From the NCBI RefSeq assembly GCF_009674565.1, contig NZ_WKJL01000022.1, positions 1 through 64,000 on the forward strand: DNA of 64,000 nucleotides, written 5' to 3'. This stretch comes from Duganella aquatilis (GTDB lineage: Bacteria; Pseudomonadota; Gammaproteobacteria; Burkholderiales; Burkholderiaceae_D). A model generated the notes under the pieces. It was given only the letters and a program-made list of their open reading frames with translations, was not told where the DNA came from and made no database searches. A program made the position numbers and the translations under genes. Shown one piece after another: positions 33,588-42,248 of the stretch. Numbering within the stretch: the stretch's first letter is position 1; the number at the start of each line of letters is the position of its first letter.

Positions 33588-34868
33588 TTATTGCGGAACG
33601 AGGTGAAGCCACTCCAGTCCGACGGCAGCGCGCTTGGGGAAGCCCTTCCACAGGCCCGGATCGGGCTTGATGGTGCCGTCCGCCCCCAGCGGCGGTAGTT
33701 CCAGATAAGCCTGCAATGGCTGTTTTTTAAGCTGGATACCCAGAAAAGCGGTCACAAAATGCTGGTTGATGTTGTTGATGCGGCGGCTGTCCCACACCGG
33801 CTCGGAATAGGCCATGAAGTCGTCGAAGTTGCTCCACGCGGCCGGCGACGGCGGATTCGGCGCCGAATTGTGGCGGCCGCCGACGTAAGTCAGCAGGTAG
33901 CGGTCGGCATGCACCGTGCCCTGGAACAGCTTGAGCACGCCGTCCTGGTAGCCTGCCACGTCGTCCTGGTCGCCGCTGATGAACAGGATGGGCGTGCGGA
34001 CCTTGGCCAGGCCGGCCTCGTCCCACACCTTGTGCGCGCCACCCCATGGCGCGAACGCCACCACCGCCTTGATGCGTGGATCGCGCGCCGCTTCGTATTC
34101 CGCGTTGCCCTGCTGGTTGACGGCCAGCGCGCCGCCCGGCACATACGCCACCGCCGAAGCGCTGATGCCGGCGCCGATGGTGTTCAACGCGCCGTAGCCG
34201 CCCATCGAGTAGCCGATCAACGCGGTGTTGTCCGCATCGACCACGCCGGCCAGAAAATTGCCGCTGCCCGGCTGGGCCCATGCGGCGACCGTATTCAGCA
34301 CGAACAGGTCGTCAAGGCGGCGGTTCAGCAGCGTGCTGGGAAAGCCTGCCTTGTCGGCGCGCATGGATTCGGGATGGTCGATGGCGACCACGACGTAGCC
34401 CTTCGACGCCAGGTTCTCGGTCAGGTAGCTCATTTGCAGGCGCGAGCCGGGGTAGCCGTGCGAAACGATCACCAGCGGGTAGCGGCCGCCCTGCCCTGCG
34501 GCTGGCGCGGCGTCCCGGGCGGCGCGGCCGTTGAACTGGAACGGCGTGTTGGGCCGCGCCGGATCATTGGCGCCGGAACCCAGCACGTCGGTGTAGACCG
34601 TATGTTCTTTCTGGCCGGCGGCCAGGCGCGCCGGATACCAGACTTCCAAGGTCAGCTTGCGGCTGTAGCGCGGATTCGGCTGCCCGGCGCTGATGTGCAG
34701 GATATCGAGTTGGTCCTTGTGTTCCGCCACCAGCGTGCGCACGCCGACTTGCAACGGACCGCGCGCCGCCAGCTCCGGCGCATCCGGACGCATATCGCCG
34801 TAATAGTCCTGCGCGCCTACCGGCACCGCGACCAGGGCCGCCACCAATACCAACATCCTGCCTATCAT
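33588..34868 (-). CDS. secreted alpha/beta hydrolase (dienelactone-hydrolase / PAF-acetylhydrolase-like)
   Basis: A 426-residue protein with a signal peptide ([20 protein letters not shown]) and an alpha/beta-hydrolase fold: oxyanion region [13 protein letters not shown], nucleophile elbow GYSMGGYG (Ser), and a late His in [10 protein letters not shown]. It should cleave an ester, lactone or thioester in the periplasm. It begins eight bases after the flavin monooxygenase gene, so it belongs to the TonB-receptor operon and probably acts on the same compound. The specific substrate is unknown. The convergent side is open: ubiE lies downstream on the same strand, 41 bases away. Confidence 0.85.
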   Translation of the reverse strand: MIGRMLVLVAALVAVPVGAQDYYGDMRPDAPELAARGPLQVGVRTLVAEHKDQLDILHISAGQPNPRYSRKLTLEVWYPARLAAGQKEHTVYTDVLGSGANDPARPNTPFQFNGRAARDAAPAAGQGGRYPLVIVSHGYPGSRLQMSYLTENLASKGYVVVAIDHPESMRADKAGFPSTLLNRRLDDLFVLNTVAAWAQPGSGNFLAGVVDADNTALIGYSMGGYGALNTIGAGISASAVAYVPGGALAVNQQGNAEYEAARDPRIKAVVAFAPWGGAHKVWDEAGLAKVRTPILFISGDQDDVAGYQDGVLKLFQGTVHADRYLLTYVGGRHNSAPNPPSPAAWSNFDDFMAYSEPVWDSRRINNINQHFVTAFLGIQLKKQPLQAYLELPPLGADGTIKPDPGLWKGFPKRAAVGLEWLHLVPQ

Positions 34869-34876
34869 GCCTTCTC

Positions 34877-36142
34877 CTATAAACCTAAATGAGAGCGCAA
34901 GGTGCTGCCCGCGTACGCGGTGCGGAACAAGCCGCGCCGCTGTAACTCGGGAATCACCAGCTCAAGAAAATCATCCAGCCCACCAGGCAGCGCCGGCGCC
35001 ATGAAATTGAAGCCGTCCGCCGCGCCTTGCTCAAACCATTGCTGCATCTGATCCGCCACCGCTTCCGGCGTGCCGACCACGGTGAAGTGTCCACGTCCGC
35101 CGGCGATGCGCTCGTACAGCTGGCGTATCGTCAAATTTTCGCCCTGCGCCAGATCGGTCAGCAACTGCTGGCGGCTGCGCTGGCCGTCCTGCGTTTCCGG
35201 CAGATCCGGCAAGGGGCCGTCCAGCGGATAGCCGGACAAATCGAAATTGCCGATCATCCGCCCCAGCAGCGCCAGGCCGGCTTTCGGTTCGATCAGCGCC
35301 TGCAGCTGCGCGAACTTCGCATCCGCTTCCGCCTGCGTGCGGCCCACCACCGCGAATAGTCCCGGCATGATCTTCAGCGACTCGGGCTTGCGGCCTTTCG
35401 CTACCACCCGCTGTTTCAGATCGCTGTAGAACGCCTGCGCCTTGGCCAGCGACGGCTGCGCGGTGAACACCATCTCCGCCGTTGCCGCCGCCAGATCGCG
35501 TCCGGTCTCGGAACTCCCCGCCTGCACCACGACCGGCCGTCCTTGCGGACTAGGCGCCACATTCAGCGGCCCCGCCACGGCGAAATGCTCGCCGCGATAA
35601 TTCAGCTTATGCAGCATGGCCGGATCGTAAGGCAGCGCGCCGCGCTTGTCGTTGACGAACGCACCGGGTTCCCAACTATTCCACAGTCCTGTGACAACCT
35701 GATGAAATTCCCGCGCCCGCGCATAGCGGTCGGCATGCGCCACGTGCTGTTCGCGGCCGAAGTTGGCCGCTTCCGCCGCGTTATCCGAGGTGACCAGGTT
35801 CCAGCCTGCCCGGCCATCCGACAGCAGATCCAGCGATGCGAACTGGCGCGCCACCGTGTACGGTTCGTTATAGGTGGTGGTGGCGGTGCCGATCAGGCCA
35901 ATCTTCTCGGTGGACGCGGCCAGCGCCGACAGCAGCGTCAACGGCTCCAGCGACGGCGCGCCGGTCAGCGCCACGCTGTCCGCAAAGAACACCGCGTCCA
36001 GGCAGGCCTTCTCCGCGTTGCGCACCTGTTCGCGGAACACCTTGAACGGATTCGATTCCAGATCGGTATCCGGATGCCGCCACGCTGCGACGTGGTGGCC
36101 ATAGCGCATCATGAATGCGGCGATACTCAACTGCCTGGACAT
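34877..36142 (-). CDS. LLM-class flavin-dependent monooxygenase (NtaA/SnaA/DszA family)
   Basis: A 421-residue bacterial-luciferase-fold enzyme of the NtaA/SnaA/DszA group. Motifs include MRYGHHVAAWRHP near the N-terminus, AEKACLDAVFFADS, DGRAGWNLVTSDN (FMN phosphate region) and RPVVVQAGSSETGRDLAA. Family members use FMNH2 supplied by a separate reductase to oxidise nitrilotriacetate, alkanesulfonates, dibenzothiophene sulfone or similar compounds; no reductase gene is adjacent. The start overlaps the TonB-receptor stop by one base (TGATG), a tight link between uptake and catabolism. Substrate inferred only broadly. Confidence 0.9.
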   Translation of the reverse strand: MSRQLSIAAFMMRYGHHVAAWRHPDTDLESNPFKVFREQVRNAEKACLDAVFFADSVALTGAPSLEPLTLLSALAASTEKIGLIGTATTTYNEPYTVARQFASLDLLSDGRAGWNLVTSDNAAEAANFGREQHVAHADRYARAREFHQVVTGLWNSWEPGAFVNDKRGALPYDPAMLHKLNYRGEHFAVAGPLNVAPSPQGRPVVVQAGSSETGRDLAAATAEMVFTAQPSLAKAQAFYSDLKQRVVAKGRKPESLKIMPGLFAVVGRTQAEADAKFAQLQALIEPKAGLALLGRMIGNFDLSGYPLDGPLPDLPETQDGQRSRQQLLTDLAQGENLTIRQLYERIAGGRGHFTVVGTPEAVADQMQQWFEQGAADGFNFMAPALPGGLDDFLELVIPELQRRGLFRTAYAGSTLRSHLGL

Positions 36143-38376
36143 CAGAACTCCTTGCGGGCGGTGATGCCGAAGTAGCGCTCATCGTCGCGCGGCACGGCGC
36201 GGGTGACGTAGCCCGTCGAGGTGACCAGGTTGGTGGCATACGATTTGTTCGCCAGATTCTTGCCCACCAGCGCAATGCGCCAGCCGCCCACCGGCGACGA
36301 CAGCGCCACACTCGCATTGACGACGCCATACGCACCCTGGATCGCATCCGGCGACTGGAACAGGTCGTACTGCGTCTTGGCCTGCCAGGTGTAGTCCGCG
36401 CCCAGGTCGACAATCAGGCCATTCTGCAAAGGCAGCGCGTAGTTGGCGCGGGTGAAGGACTTCCACTTCGGCGAGAACGGCAACGGCTGGCCATTCAGGT
36501 TGCAGGATGCGGCAGCGGCGGCCGGGCAGTTGAAGCTGTCGATCTTCGCGTCGGTGTAGGCCAGCGATTGCGTCAGCGTCAGTTCGCGGGTCGGACGCGC
36601 ACTCAGGTCCAGTTCAACGCCCTTGGTCGAAACATCGCCGGCATTGATCAGGCGCGTGACGACGGCGCCAGCCACGGTGTCATAGAAATTGGCCTGGTAG
36701 TTCGAGTACTTGGTGTTGAACACGGCGATGTTGGCGGTCAGCTTGCGGTCGAAGGCGCTGGCTTTCAGGCCCAGTTCAAACGAATCCGAGGTTTCCGGCT
36801 TCAACGCCAGCGTATCGCGGCTCAACATGTTGAAGAAGACGTTGTAGGCAGGGCCCTTGTAGCCGCGCGAGTAGGTGGCATAGGTGTTCACATCGCGCGC
36901 GATGTCGTATTGCAGGCCAACGCGGCCCGAGTAGCCATCCTCGCTGGTGGAGCCAGTGCTTTGCGTGGCAGGCTGCACGCCGGCGAAGGCCACGGTCTGC
37001 GTCGAGGTCCGAGCGTGGTCGTAGGACAGGTCATCCCGCGTCCAGCGCGCGCCGGCAATGGCGCGCCAGTTCGCAGCGAAGTTCAGGGTGCTTTCGCCGA
37101 ACAGCGAGTAGTTGTCGTTCTTCACGCCATAGTCCGCGCGGCCGGAATTGATGGCCGCGCCGTTGTTGACGATGCGCTGATACACCTCGCGGTCCTTGCC
37201 GTGCAGGTAGTATGCGCCGACCACGTAGTCCGCAAACTGGTCCTTCGGCGAAGCGAGGCGCAGCTCCTGCGAGGCCTGGCTGAATTCCACCGTGCCGATG
37301 TCGCGCGTGGCCGGGAACGCCGCCGTGACGCGCGATGCTTCCGCCGCGTTGCCGATGGCCGAGGTGCTGGTGTACTGCGTGTTGTCCCAGTCGCGCACCG
37401 CCGTGATGGAGGTCAGCGTGTAGCCGTTGAAGCGGTAGTCCACCTGCGCCGACAGGCCTTTGTTCTTGTCGCGGATATCGCTCGGGATGTCGGTATTGAC
37501 CTGGCGGTTCTCGGCGCCGGCCACTACCGGCGCGATGCCCGCATTGAACGCGGCCGCCGTCGATTTGTAGGCGGTGAAGGTTGGCGACGACGTCGAACGC
37601 AGGTAGTCGGCGATCAGCGCGATATCCAGATCCCTGGTCGGCGTGAGGTCGACGCGGGCGCGCACGCCTTTGCGGTCGTAGCCATTCAGCTTGCCGCCGC
37701 CGGCGTGGACGTTGTTCACGTTGCCGTCATAGTCCGCATACAGGCCGGTGACCGAAGCGCTGACCACGCCCGGCTGGATGGCGCCGGAGACGCCGGCGCG
37801 CACGCGCTTCTCATTGCCCTCGTACCAGGAAGCATCGACAAAGCCGGTGGTTTCCTGCGTCGATTTGCGGCCGATCACATTCAGCACGCCGGACGAGGCG
37901 TTCTTGCCGAAAAGCGTGCCTTGCGGGCCGCGCAGGATTTCAATGTGCTCTATGTCCAGCAGGTCCAGCGTGGCCTGGCCGGGACGCGCATACACCACGC
38001 CGTCGATCACGGTGGATACCGTCGGCTCGACGCCAGGCGAGGTGGAGATGGTACCGATACCACGCACGAAGATGGTGCTGTCCTTGTTGCCGCCCTGCTG
38101 GCGGAAGGTCACGCTCGGCACTTCCTGCACGATGGTGTCGATGCTGGTGCGGTTGGCGTTGTTCAGCGCATCGCCGTCCAGCACCGATACGGCCACCGGC
38201 ACCGATTGCAGCGAAGCGTTGCGGCGCGTGGCGCTGACCGTCACGCTGGGCACGGCGGCGCTGTCGTCGCGACTCTTGAGCGGCGTTGGATCGGTCTCCT
38301 CGGCGCCTGCATACGCTGTCGCCACCAGCAAAGCGCCGACGGTCAGCGCGCCAAAAATTTTCTTATTGCTCTTCAT
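36142..38376 (-). CDS. TonB-dependent outer membrane receptor
   Basis: A 744-residue receptor: signal peptide (MKSNKKIFGALTVGALLVATAYA), a TonB-box-like stretch (SVTVSATRRN), plug domain about residues 55-165 (VPSVTFRQQGGNKDSTIFVRG; IEILRGPQGTLFGKNASSG), then a 22-strand barrel ending in an aromatic residue (ITARKEF). There is no N-terminal STN signalling domain, so it is a transporter rather than a transducer. Plug style (SxxPVAVSVLDGDAL) matches receptors for non-siderophore substrates. It heads the leftward operon with the monooxygenase and hydrolase, facing the LacI-type regulator. Confidence 0.93.
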   Translation of the reverse strand: MKSNKKIFGALTVGALLVATAYAGAEETDPTPLKSRDDSAAVPSVTVSATRRNASLQSVPVAVSVLDGDALNNANRTSIDTIVQEVPSVTFRQQGGNKDSTIFVRGIGTISTSPGVEPTVSTVIDGVVYARPGQATLDLLDIEHIEILRGPQGTLFGKNASSGVLNVIGRKSTQETTGFVDASWYEGNEKRVRAGVSGAIQPGVVSASVTGLYADYDGNVNNVHAGGGKLNGYDRKGVRARVDLTPTRDLDIALIADYLRSTSSPTFTAYKSTAAAFNAGIAPVVAGAENRQVNTDIPSDIRDKNKGLSAQVDYRFNGYTLTSITAVRDWDNTQYTSTSAIGNAAEASRVTAAFPATRDIGTVEFSQASQELRLASPKDQFADYVVGAYYLHGKDREVYQRIVNNGAAINSGRADYGVKNDNYSLFGESTLNFAANWRAIAGARWTRDDLSYDHARTSTQTVAFAGVQPATQSTGSTSEDGYSGRVGLQYDIARDVNTYATYSRGYKGPAYNVFFNMLSRDTLALKPETSDSFELGLKASAFDRKLTANIAVFNTKYSNYQANFYDTVAGAVVTRLINAGDVSTKGVELDLSARPTRELTLTQSLAYTDAKIDSFNCPAAAAASCNLNGQPLPFSPKWKSFTRANYALPLQNGLIVDLGADYTWQAKTQYDLFQSPDAIQGAYGVVNASVALSSPVGGWRIALVGKNLANKSYATNLVTSTGYVTRAVPRDDERYFGITARKEF

Positions 38377-38586
38377 GCTGTGATCCCTTGATTTGAAAGC
38401 GCTCCTTGCGCCGCATGTGTCTTATTCGGAAAACCTGCTTTGATCGGCGAAGAACCAGCTTAGTGTGCGTCAGGTGCTTCGCTACAATTAAGTGGTACCG
38501 GTACCCTTTTTTTAGTGTCGTGGCGACCCGGTTTGAAGTCAAAGAATTAAAAAAATCATCGATATGTCTTTTCGGAATATGCGTAC
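38377..38586. promoter_or_regulatory. divergent control region, TonB receptor / LacI regulator
   Basis: This 210-base gap holds the promoters of the receptor operon (leftward) and the LacI-type regulator (rightward). The plus-strand box TACAAT (38483-38488) is a reasonable -10 for the regulator; the sequence 17 bases earlier (TTAGTG) is a weak -35. The LacI-style operator at 38494-38505 lies just downstream, near the expected transcription start. The T-run 38506-38512 follows. Confidence 0.55.
38494..38505. promoter_or_regulatory. LacI-family operator candidate
   Basis: GGTACCGGTACC is a perfect 12-base palindrome centred on CG. LacI/GalR-family operators are palindromes with a central CG bound by a hinge-helix, so this fits binding by the product of the adjacent gene at 38587. 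Placement next to the putative start site predicts autorepression, and perhaps control of the divergent receptor operon. Confidence 0.65.
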
Positions 38587-39639
38587 ATGAGCGAACCAAC
38601 AGCACCACGAAAACGCCGCGGATCGGGCCGGGCCACCATTCACGATGTGGCCCGGCTGGCGGAAGTGGGATCGATTACGGTGTCGCGCTACTTCAGCGAA
38701 CCGGGACGCGTGGCGGCCAAGCGCAGCGCGCGCATTGCGGCGGCGGTGAAGGAGTTGGGCTATGTGCCGAACCTGGCTGCGGGCGGCCTTGCATCCTCGC
38801 GTGCGCGCATTGTCGGCATGGTGATCCCGAATATCTCCGGTCCTATCTTTGCCAATACGATTCAGACGTTCAGCGATACGCTGAATCGCCATGGCTATCA
38901 GCTGCTGCTGGCGTCCAGCTACTTCTCGGCCAGGCAGGAAGAAAGCGCGGTGCGCGCCTTCCTCGGCTGGAATCCCGCCGCGCTGGCGGTGGTGGGCCGC
39001 TTCCACAACCGCGCCACCGAGAAGCTGCTGACCACCGCCGGCATCCCCGTCGTCGAGACCTGGGACTACCAGCCGCGCCGCAAGCCGATCCAGGTCGGCT
39101 ACTCGAACAACGCGGTGGGCGAACAGGCGGCGCGCTACTTGTACGGCAAGGGCTATCGCCGCATCGCCTTCGTGCAGAACAGCCTTGCCGGCGACTTGAG
39201 CGCGGTGGATCGCAGCGACGGCTATGCAGCCGTGATGCGCGAGCATGGCCTGGAGCCGATCATTTATGCGCCGACGGCGGAGGCGCCGTTCGATGCGGGC
39301 AAGCAGGCGATTGAAGCACTGGCGCTGGCGCCGCCGAGACGCAGCAAGCCGGTGGAGGCGATCATCTTCGCCAACGACAATCTGGCGGCGGGCGCCTTGC
39401 TGGCTGGCCAGCGCGCGGGCCTGAAGATACCGGAGCAATGCGCAATTGTCGGCTTTGGCGACTACGCCTTCTCGCCGTTGCTGCTGCCCAGCCTGACCAC
39501 CATCCGTCCGCCGGGCCGCGAGATCGGCGAGATCGCCGCGCTGCGCATTCTTGAACAACTGGGCGTGCTGCCCGCATCGACACAGGATTCGCGTTTGAAT
39601 CTGCTGGCCTGCGAATTGATAGAGCGCGAGAGCGCATAA
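38587..39639 (+). CDS. LacI-family transcriptional regulator (GntR/IdnR-like)
   Basis: A 350-residue regulator: after an Arg-rich leader, the LacI helix-turn-helix (ATIHDVARLAEVGSITVSRYFSEP; residues about 16-38), hinge LAAGGLASSRARIVGMVIPNI, and a periplasmic-binding-protein-like sensor domain (VGYSNNAVGEQAARYL; IIFANDNLAAGALLAGQRAG). It probably represses the receptor-monooxygenase-hydrolase operon and itself until an effector binds. The next gene begins eight bases downstream, so regulator and binding protein share a transcript. Which effector is unknown; sugar acids are usual for the family, which is unusual beside sulfonate-type genes. Confidence 0.9.
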   Translation: MSEPTAPRKRRGSGRATIHDVARLAEVGSITVSRYFSEPGRVAAKRSARIAAAVKELGYVPNLAAGGLASSRARIVGMVIPNISGPIFANTIQTFSDTLNRHGYQLLLASSYFSARQEESAVRAFLGWNPAALAVVGRFHNRATEKLLTTAGIPVVETWDYQPRRKPIQVGYSNNAVGEQAARYLYGKGYRRIAFVQNSLAGDLSAVDRSDGYAAVMREHGLEPIIYAPTAEAPFDAGKQAIEALALAPPRRSKPVEAIIFANDNLAAGALLAGQRAGLKIPEQCAIVGFGDYAFSPLLLPSLTTIRPPGREIGEIAALRILEQLGVLPASTQDSRLNLLACELIERESA

Positions 39640-39647
39640 GGACGATG

Positions 39648-40553
39648 ATGAAGAAATGGATTTGCTTGTTGCTTGTGGCGCCGCTGCTGTCGTCGGCCGC
39701 TGAAGTACGTATCGGTTTCCAGAAAAGCGCCGGCCTGCTCAGCATGATGAAGACGCAGGGCGCGTCGCTGCCCGGTCATACGATCAAATGGATCGAGTTC
39801 CCCGCCGGCCCGCAGATGCTGGAGGCGCTGAATGCGGGCAGTATCGATTTCGGCAGCACGGGCGCGCCGCCGCCGGTGTTTGCGCAGGCAGGCGGCGTGG
39901 ATCTGCTGTACGTGGGCGCGGAGCCGGCGCCGGTGAACAGCGAGGCGATTATCGTGCCGAAGGATTCGGCGCTACGCACGGTAGCGGATTTAAAGGGCAA
40001 GCGCGTGGCGTTTCAGAAGGGATCAGGTTCGCACTTTCTGCTGGCTTCCGCGTTGCAGAAGGTGGGCCTGAAGTTCAGCGATATCACGCCGATCTTCCTG
40101 TCGCCATCGGATGCGCGGGCGGCGTTTGTCGGTGGCGGGATTGATGCGTGGGTGGTGTGGGACCCGTATCTGGCGTCGGCGCAGAAGGCCTACCAGGCGC
40201 GCGTGTTGAGCGACTATACCGGGCTGCCGCTGGCCAACGGTTTCTATCTGGCGTCGCGCAAGTTCGCCGAACAATCGCCGCAACTGGTATCGGCGTTGCT
40301 GGAGCAAGTGAAGCTGACTGGCAAATGGGCCGGCGAGCATCCGAAAGAAGTCATCACGCTGCTGACGCAGCAGACCGGCGTGCCGGCCGACATTGTGGCG
40401 ACGTGGATGGGCCGTTCGCGCTTCGGCGCCACGCCCGTCACGCCGGACATCGTCGCCAACCAGCAGCGCGTGGCCGACCTGTTCTACCAGCAGAAGCTGA
40501 TCCCAAAACAAGTCAACATCGCCAGCCGCGTCTGGGCCTGGCAACCGAAGTAA
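39648..40553 (+). CDS. periplasmic substrate-binding protein, aliphatic-sulfonate (SsuA) type
   Basis: A 301-residue protein with a signal peptide (MKKWICLLLVAPLLSSA) and the SsuA/NrtA-like fold: VRIGFQKSAGLLSMMKTQG, IEFPAGPQMLEALNAGSIDFG, VADLKGKRVAFQKGSG and GGGIDAWVVWDPYLASA. Such proteins deliver alkanesulfonates or taurine to an ABC transporter. No permease or ATPase gene (ssuC, ssuB) follows; instead the next gene is a PIN-domain protein, so this is an orphan binding protein that must use a transporter coded elsewhere. Of two adjacent ATGs the second gives better spacing from AAGGA. Confidence 0.9.
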   Translation: MKKWICLLLVAPLLSSAAEVRIGFQKSAGLLSMMKTQGASLPGHTIKWIEFPAGPQMLEALNAGSIDFGSTGAPPPVFAQAGGVDLLYVGAEPAPVNSEAIIVPKDSALRTVADLKGKRVAFQKGSGSHFLLASALQKVGLKFSDITPIFLSPSDARAAFVGGGIDAWVVWDPYLASAQKAYQARVLSDYTGLPLANGFYLASRKFAEQSPQLVSALLEQVKLTGKWAGEHPKEVITLLTQQTGVPADIVATWMGRSRFGATPVTPDIVANQQRVADLFYQQKLIPKQVNIASRVWAWQPK

Positions 40554-40620
40554 GTTTGATCCACCTAAAGCCTCCGGCCGCTGAGACGCCCACACTGGCA
40601 GCTCAGCCAGCGAGGGCATC

Positions 40621-41106
40621 ATGCCAACGATCTATCTTGAAACCTCCGTCATTTACCATCTGACCGATCCGCCAAGCACCAACCCCATCACGCGCGCCTG
40701 CCAGTTGCTCACCCAGCAGTGGTGGGAAATGCGTATGGACGCACAACATACTTATGTATCGGATTATGTAATCGATGACATCAACGCCGATGATGCGCTA
40801 CGCGCCGCCAGCCAGCTGAAGAAAGTCGCATTTCTCAACAAGCTACCGAGATCAAAACGGGCCGACAACATCGCGGAACTTTTGGTTTTGGGCGGAGGTC
40901 TAATAGCCAAATCGAAAAATGCCGCTGCGCATATTGCATGCGCAGCGGCACACCGCGCGGACATCTTATTAACATGGAATTGCACTGATATCGCCAATGC
41001 CTATAAGTTGCCGTTGCTTCGTGATTTGGTGCAGGCAAAAGAGGAGTTCATGCCGCAGCTGATTACGCCTTTTGAACTAATGGGGAATATTTATGAAGAT
41101 CTATAA
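40621..41106 (+). CDS. PIN-domain protein, putative VapC-like toxin
   Basis: A 161-residue PIN-fold protein. It starts PTIYLETSVIYHLTD, the usual family opening (Glu in place of the first Asp is common in this subgroup), has the typical LLTQQWWEMR and ends with ADILLTWNCTDIANAYKLP. At the position where relatives carry an acidic pair before the His (ADDALHIA-like), this protein has KNAAAHIA, so one metal-binding acid seems lost. PIN toxins cleave RNA. It overlaps the next small gene by 14 bases, as in toxin-antitoxin pairs. Activity is uncertain given the missing acid. Confidence 0.78.
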   Translation: MPTIYLETSVIYHLTDPPSTNPITRACQLLTQQWWEMRMDAQHTYVSDYVIDDINADDALRAASQLKKVAFLNKLPRSKRADNIAELLVLGGGLIAKSKNAAAHIACAAAHRADILLTWNCTDIANAYKLPLLRDLVQAKEEFMPQLITPFELMGNIYEDL

Positions 41107-41371
41107 CGTGGAAATTCCACCAGATCTGGAAATCCCGGAACTGGACGCCAAGACCAAAGCCGCAATCGATGCGTTTCATGAAGAAAATGTGCGCGACCAG
41201 CGTGAGAAGGAAGAACGCATGAAGAGCTTGCCTGAATGGCAGAACAAACCGGTTGTATATCCCTACGGTCCGCCGCGTCCTCCCAGCATCAATGTGCAGG
41301 CATTAAGGCAACTACCGCCCCATACACGGGCGATCTTTGCCTATCTTCACCGCGACGAGATTACATATTAG
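41093..41371 (+). CDS. small protein overlapping PIN gene, putative antitoxin/partner
   Basis: A 92-residue charged protein. The N-terminal half is helical and acidic (LDAKTKAAIDAFHEENVRDQREKEER) and the middle is rich in Pro and Tyr (KPVVYPYGPPRPPS). It begins inside the last codons of the PIN gene with GGGG six bases before its ATG, and ends four bases into the stop region of the DUF971 gene, to which it is convergent. Translational coupling to a PIN gene suggests an antitoxin role, but no DNA-binding domain (AbrB, RHH, HTH) is recognised, so this is only inference. Confidence 0.6.
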   Translation: MKIYNVEIPPDLEIPELDAKTKAAIDAFHEENVRDQREKEERMKSLPEWQNKPVVYPYGPPRPPSINVQALRQLPPHTRAIFAYLHRDEITY

Positions 41372-41820
41372 GACTTGCAGCCGCAGCTGCCGCTGCCGCA
41401 ACCGCCGCCGCTGCTTTTCGGCGCGGTCGATGGGCCGGTCAGGGACATGCCGGTTTCGCGGCCGCTGTCGCCTTCGAAACCGGAGGCGTGCAGGCGGTCC
41501 ATATAGCCGGCCCACAGCACATCTTTCTCGCTGCCCAGCTTGTACAGATATTCCCAGGTGAAGATGCCGGTGTTGTGGCCGTCCGAGAACGTCGGCTGCA
41601 CCGCGTAATTGCCGACCGGCTCGATGCCGGCGATGCCCACTGCACGCTTGCCAACCTGCAGCACTTCCTGTCCAGGACCGTGTCCCATCACCTCCGCCGA
41701 CGGCGAATACACGCGCAGCAGCTCGAACGGAATCGAGAACGATTTGCCATCATCAAATTCCACGTCCAGAATTTTGGACATATTGTGGACGGTCAGGCCG
41801 GTAGGGACAGGTTTGCTCAT
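41368..41820 (-). CDS. DUF971 (GBBH-like N-terminal) domain protein with Cys-rich tail
   Basis: A 150-residue protein. Residues about 5-110 form the DUF971 fold (LTVHNMSKILDVEFDDGKSF, IPFELLRVYSPSAEVMGHG, GHNTGIFTWEYLYKLG), the zinc-binding N-terminal domain of gamma-butyrobetaine hydroxylase-like proteins and of some iron-sulfur carriers. The C-terminus ends GGGCGSGSCGCKS, with three Cys that could bind metal. Start ATG overlaps the stop of the HIT gene by four bases. It is the last gene of the DUF3683-HIT-DUF971 chain. Function unknown; a role in iron-sulfur metabolism is a guess from context. Confidence 0.85.
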   Translation of the reverse strand: MSKPVPTGLTVHNMSKILDVEFDDGKSFSIPFELLRVYSPSAEVMGHGPGQEVLQVGKRAVGIAGIEPVGNYAVQPTFSDGHNTGIFTWEYLYKLGSEKDVLWAGYMDRLHASGFEGDSGRETGMSLTGPSTAPKSSGGGCGSGSCGCKS

Positions 41821-42248
41821 AATGCTTTCACTTTCTTGACGATTGCCGCATGCAATGCCGGCAACAGCGCGCGACGCGCCGCCAGCACCTCCGCCGGCGA
41901 AGCACGCAGCGCCACAGCCCAGGTCGGGTTGGGGAAATGTGCATCGTCGCGGTAACGCGGGATAACGTGCCAATGCACGTGCGGCGTCATATTACCAAAA
42001 CTGGCCAGATTAATTTTTTCAGGCGCCAAAACCTCACGCTGCGCGGACTCGACCGCCCACACCACGTCCATCACGCGCACGCGGTCCGCCGGCGCCAGAT
42101 CGGTCATTTCCTTGACGTGGGCATTCCACACCACGCGCGTGAAACCGGGATATTCCGTCTCGTTCACCGCCACCACCGACACCCGGTCATCGGACCAGAT
42201 CAAGGCGGCGCCCGGCGCCGCCAGCAGCTTACACAGATCGCAAGCCAT
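41817..42248 (-). CDS. HIT-family nucleotide hydrolase
   Basis: A 143-residue histidine-triad protein with the catalytic triad HVHWHVIPR (His90, His92, His94) after the conserved INLASFGN. HIT proteins hydrolyse nucleoside phosphoramidates, dinucleotides or similar. N-terminal Cys3 and Cys6 (CDLC) may bind zinc, as in relatives. The ATG at 42248 shares one base with the stop of the DUF3683 dehydrogenase gene (TAATG). Family certain, substrate unknown. Confidence 0.92.
   Translation of the reverse strand: MACDLCKLLAAPGAALIWSDDRVSVVAVNETEYPGFTRVVWNAHVKEMTDLAPADRVRVMDVVWAVESAQREVLAPEKINLASFGNMTPHVHWHVIPRYRDDAHFPNPTWAVALRASPAEVLAARRALLPALHAAIVKKVKAL

Noticed and set aside
36115-38391. Plus-strand frame antisense to the TonB receptor
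   Set aside because: Same compositional artefact; the receptor on the minus strand has plug, barrel end and signal peptide.
40621-41371. PIN pair as a phage-defence island
   Set aside because: No other defence-type gene, mobile element or composition shift is seen around it, so only a toxin-antitoxin-like pair is proposed.
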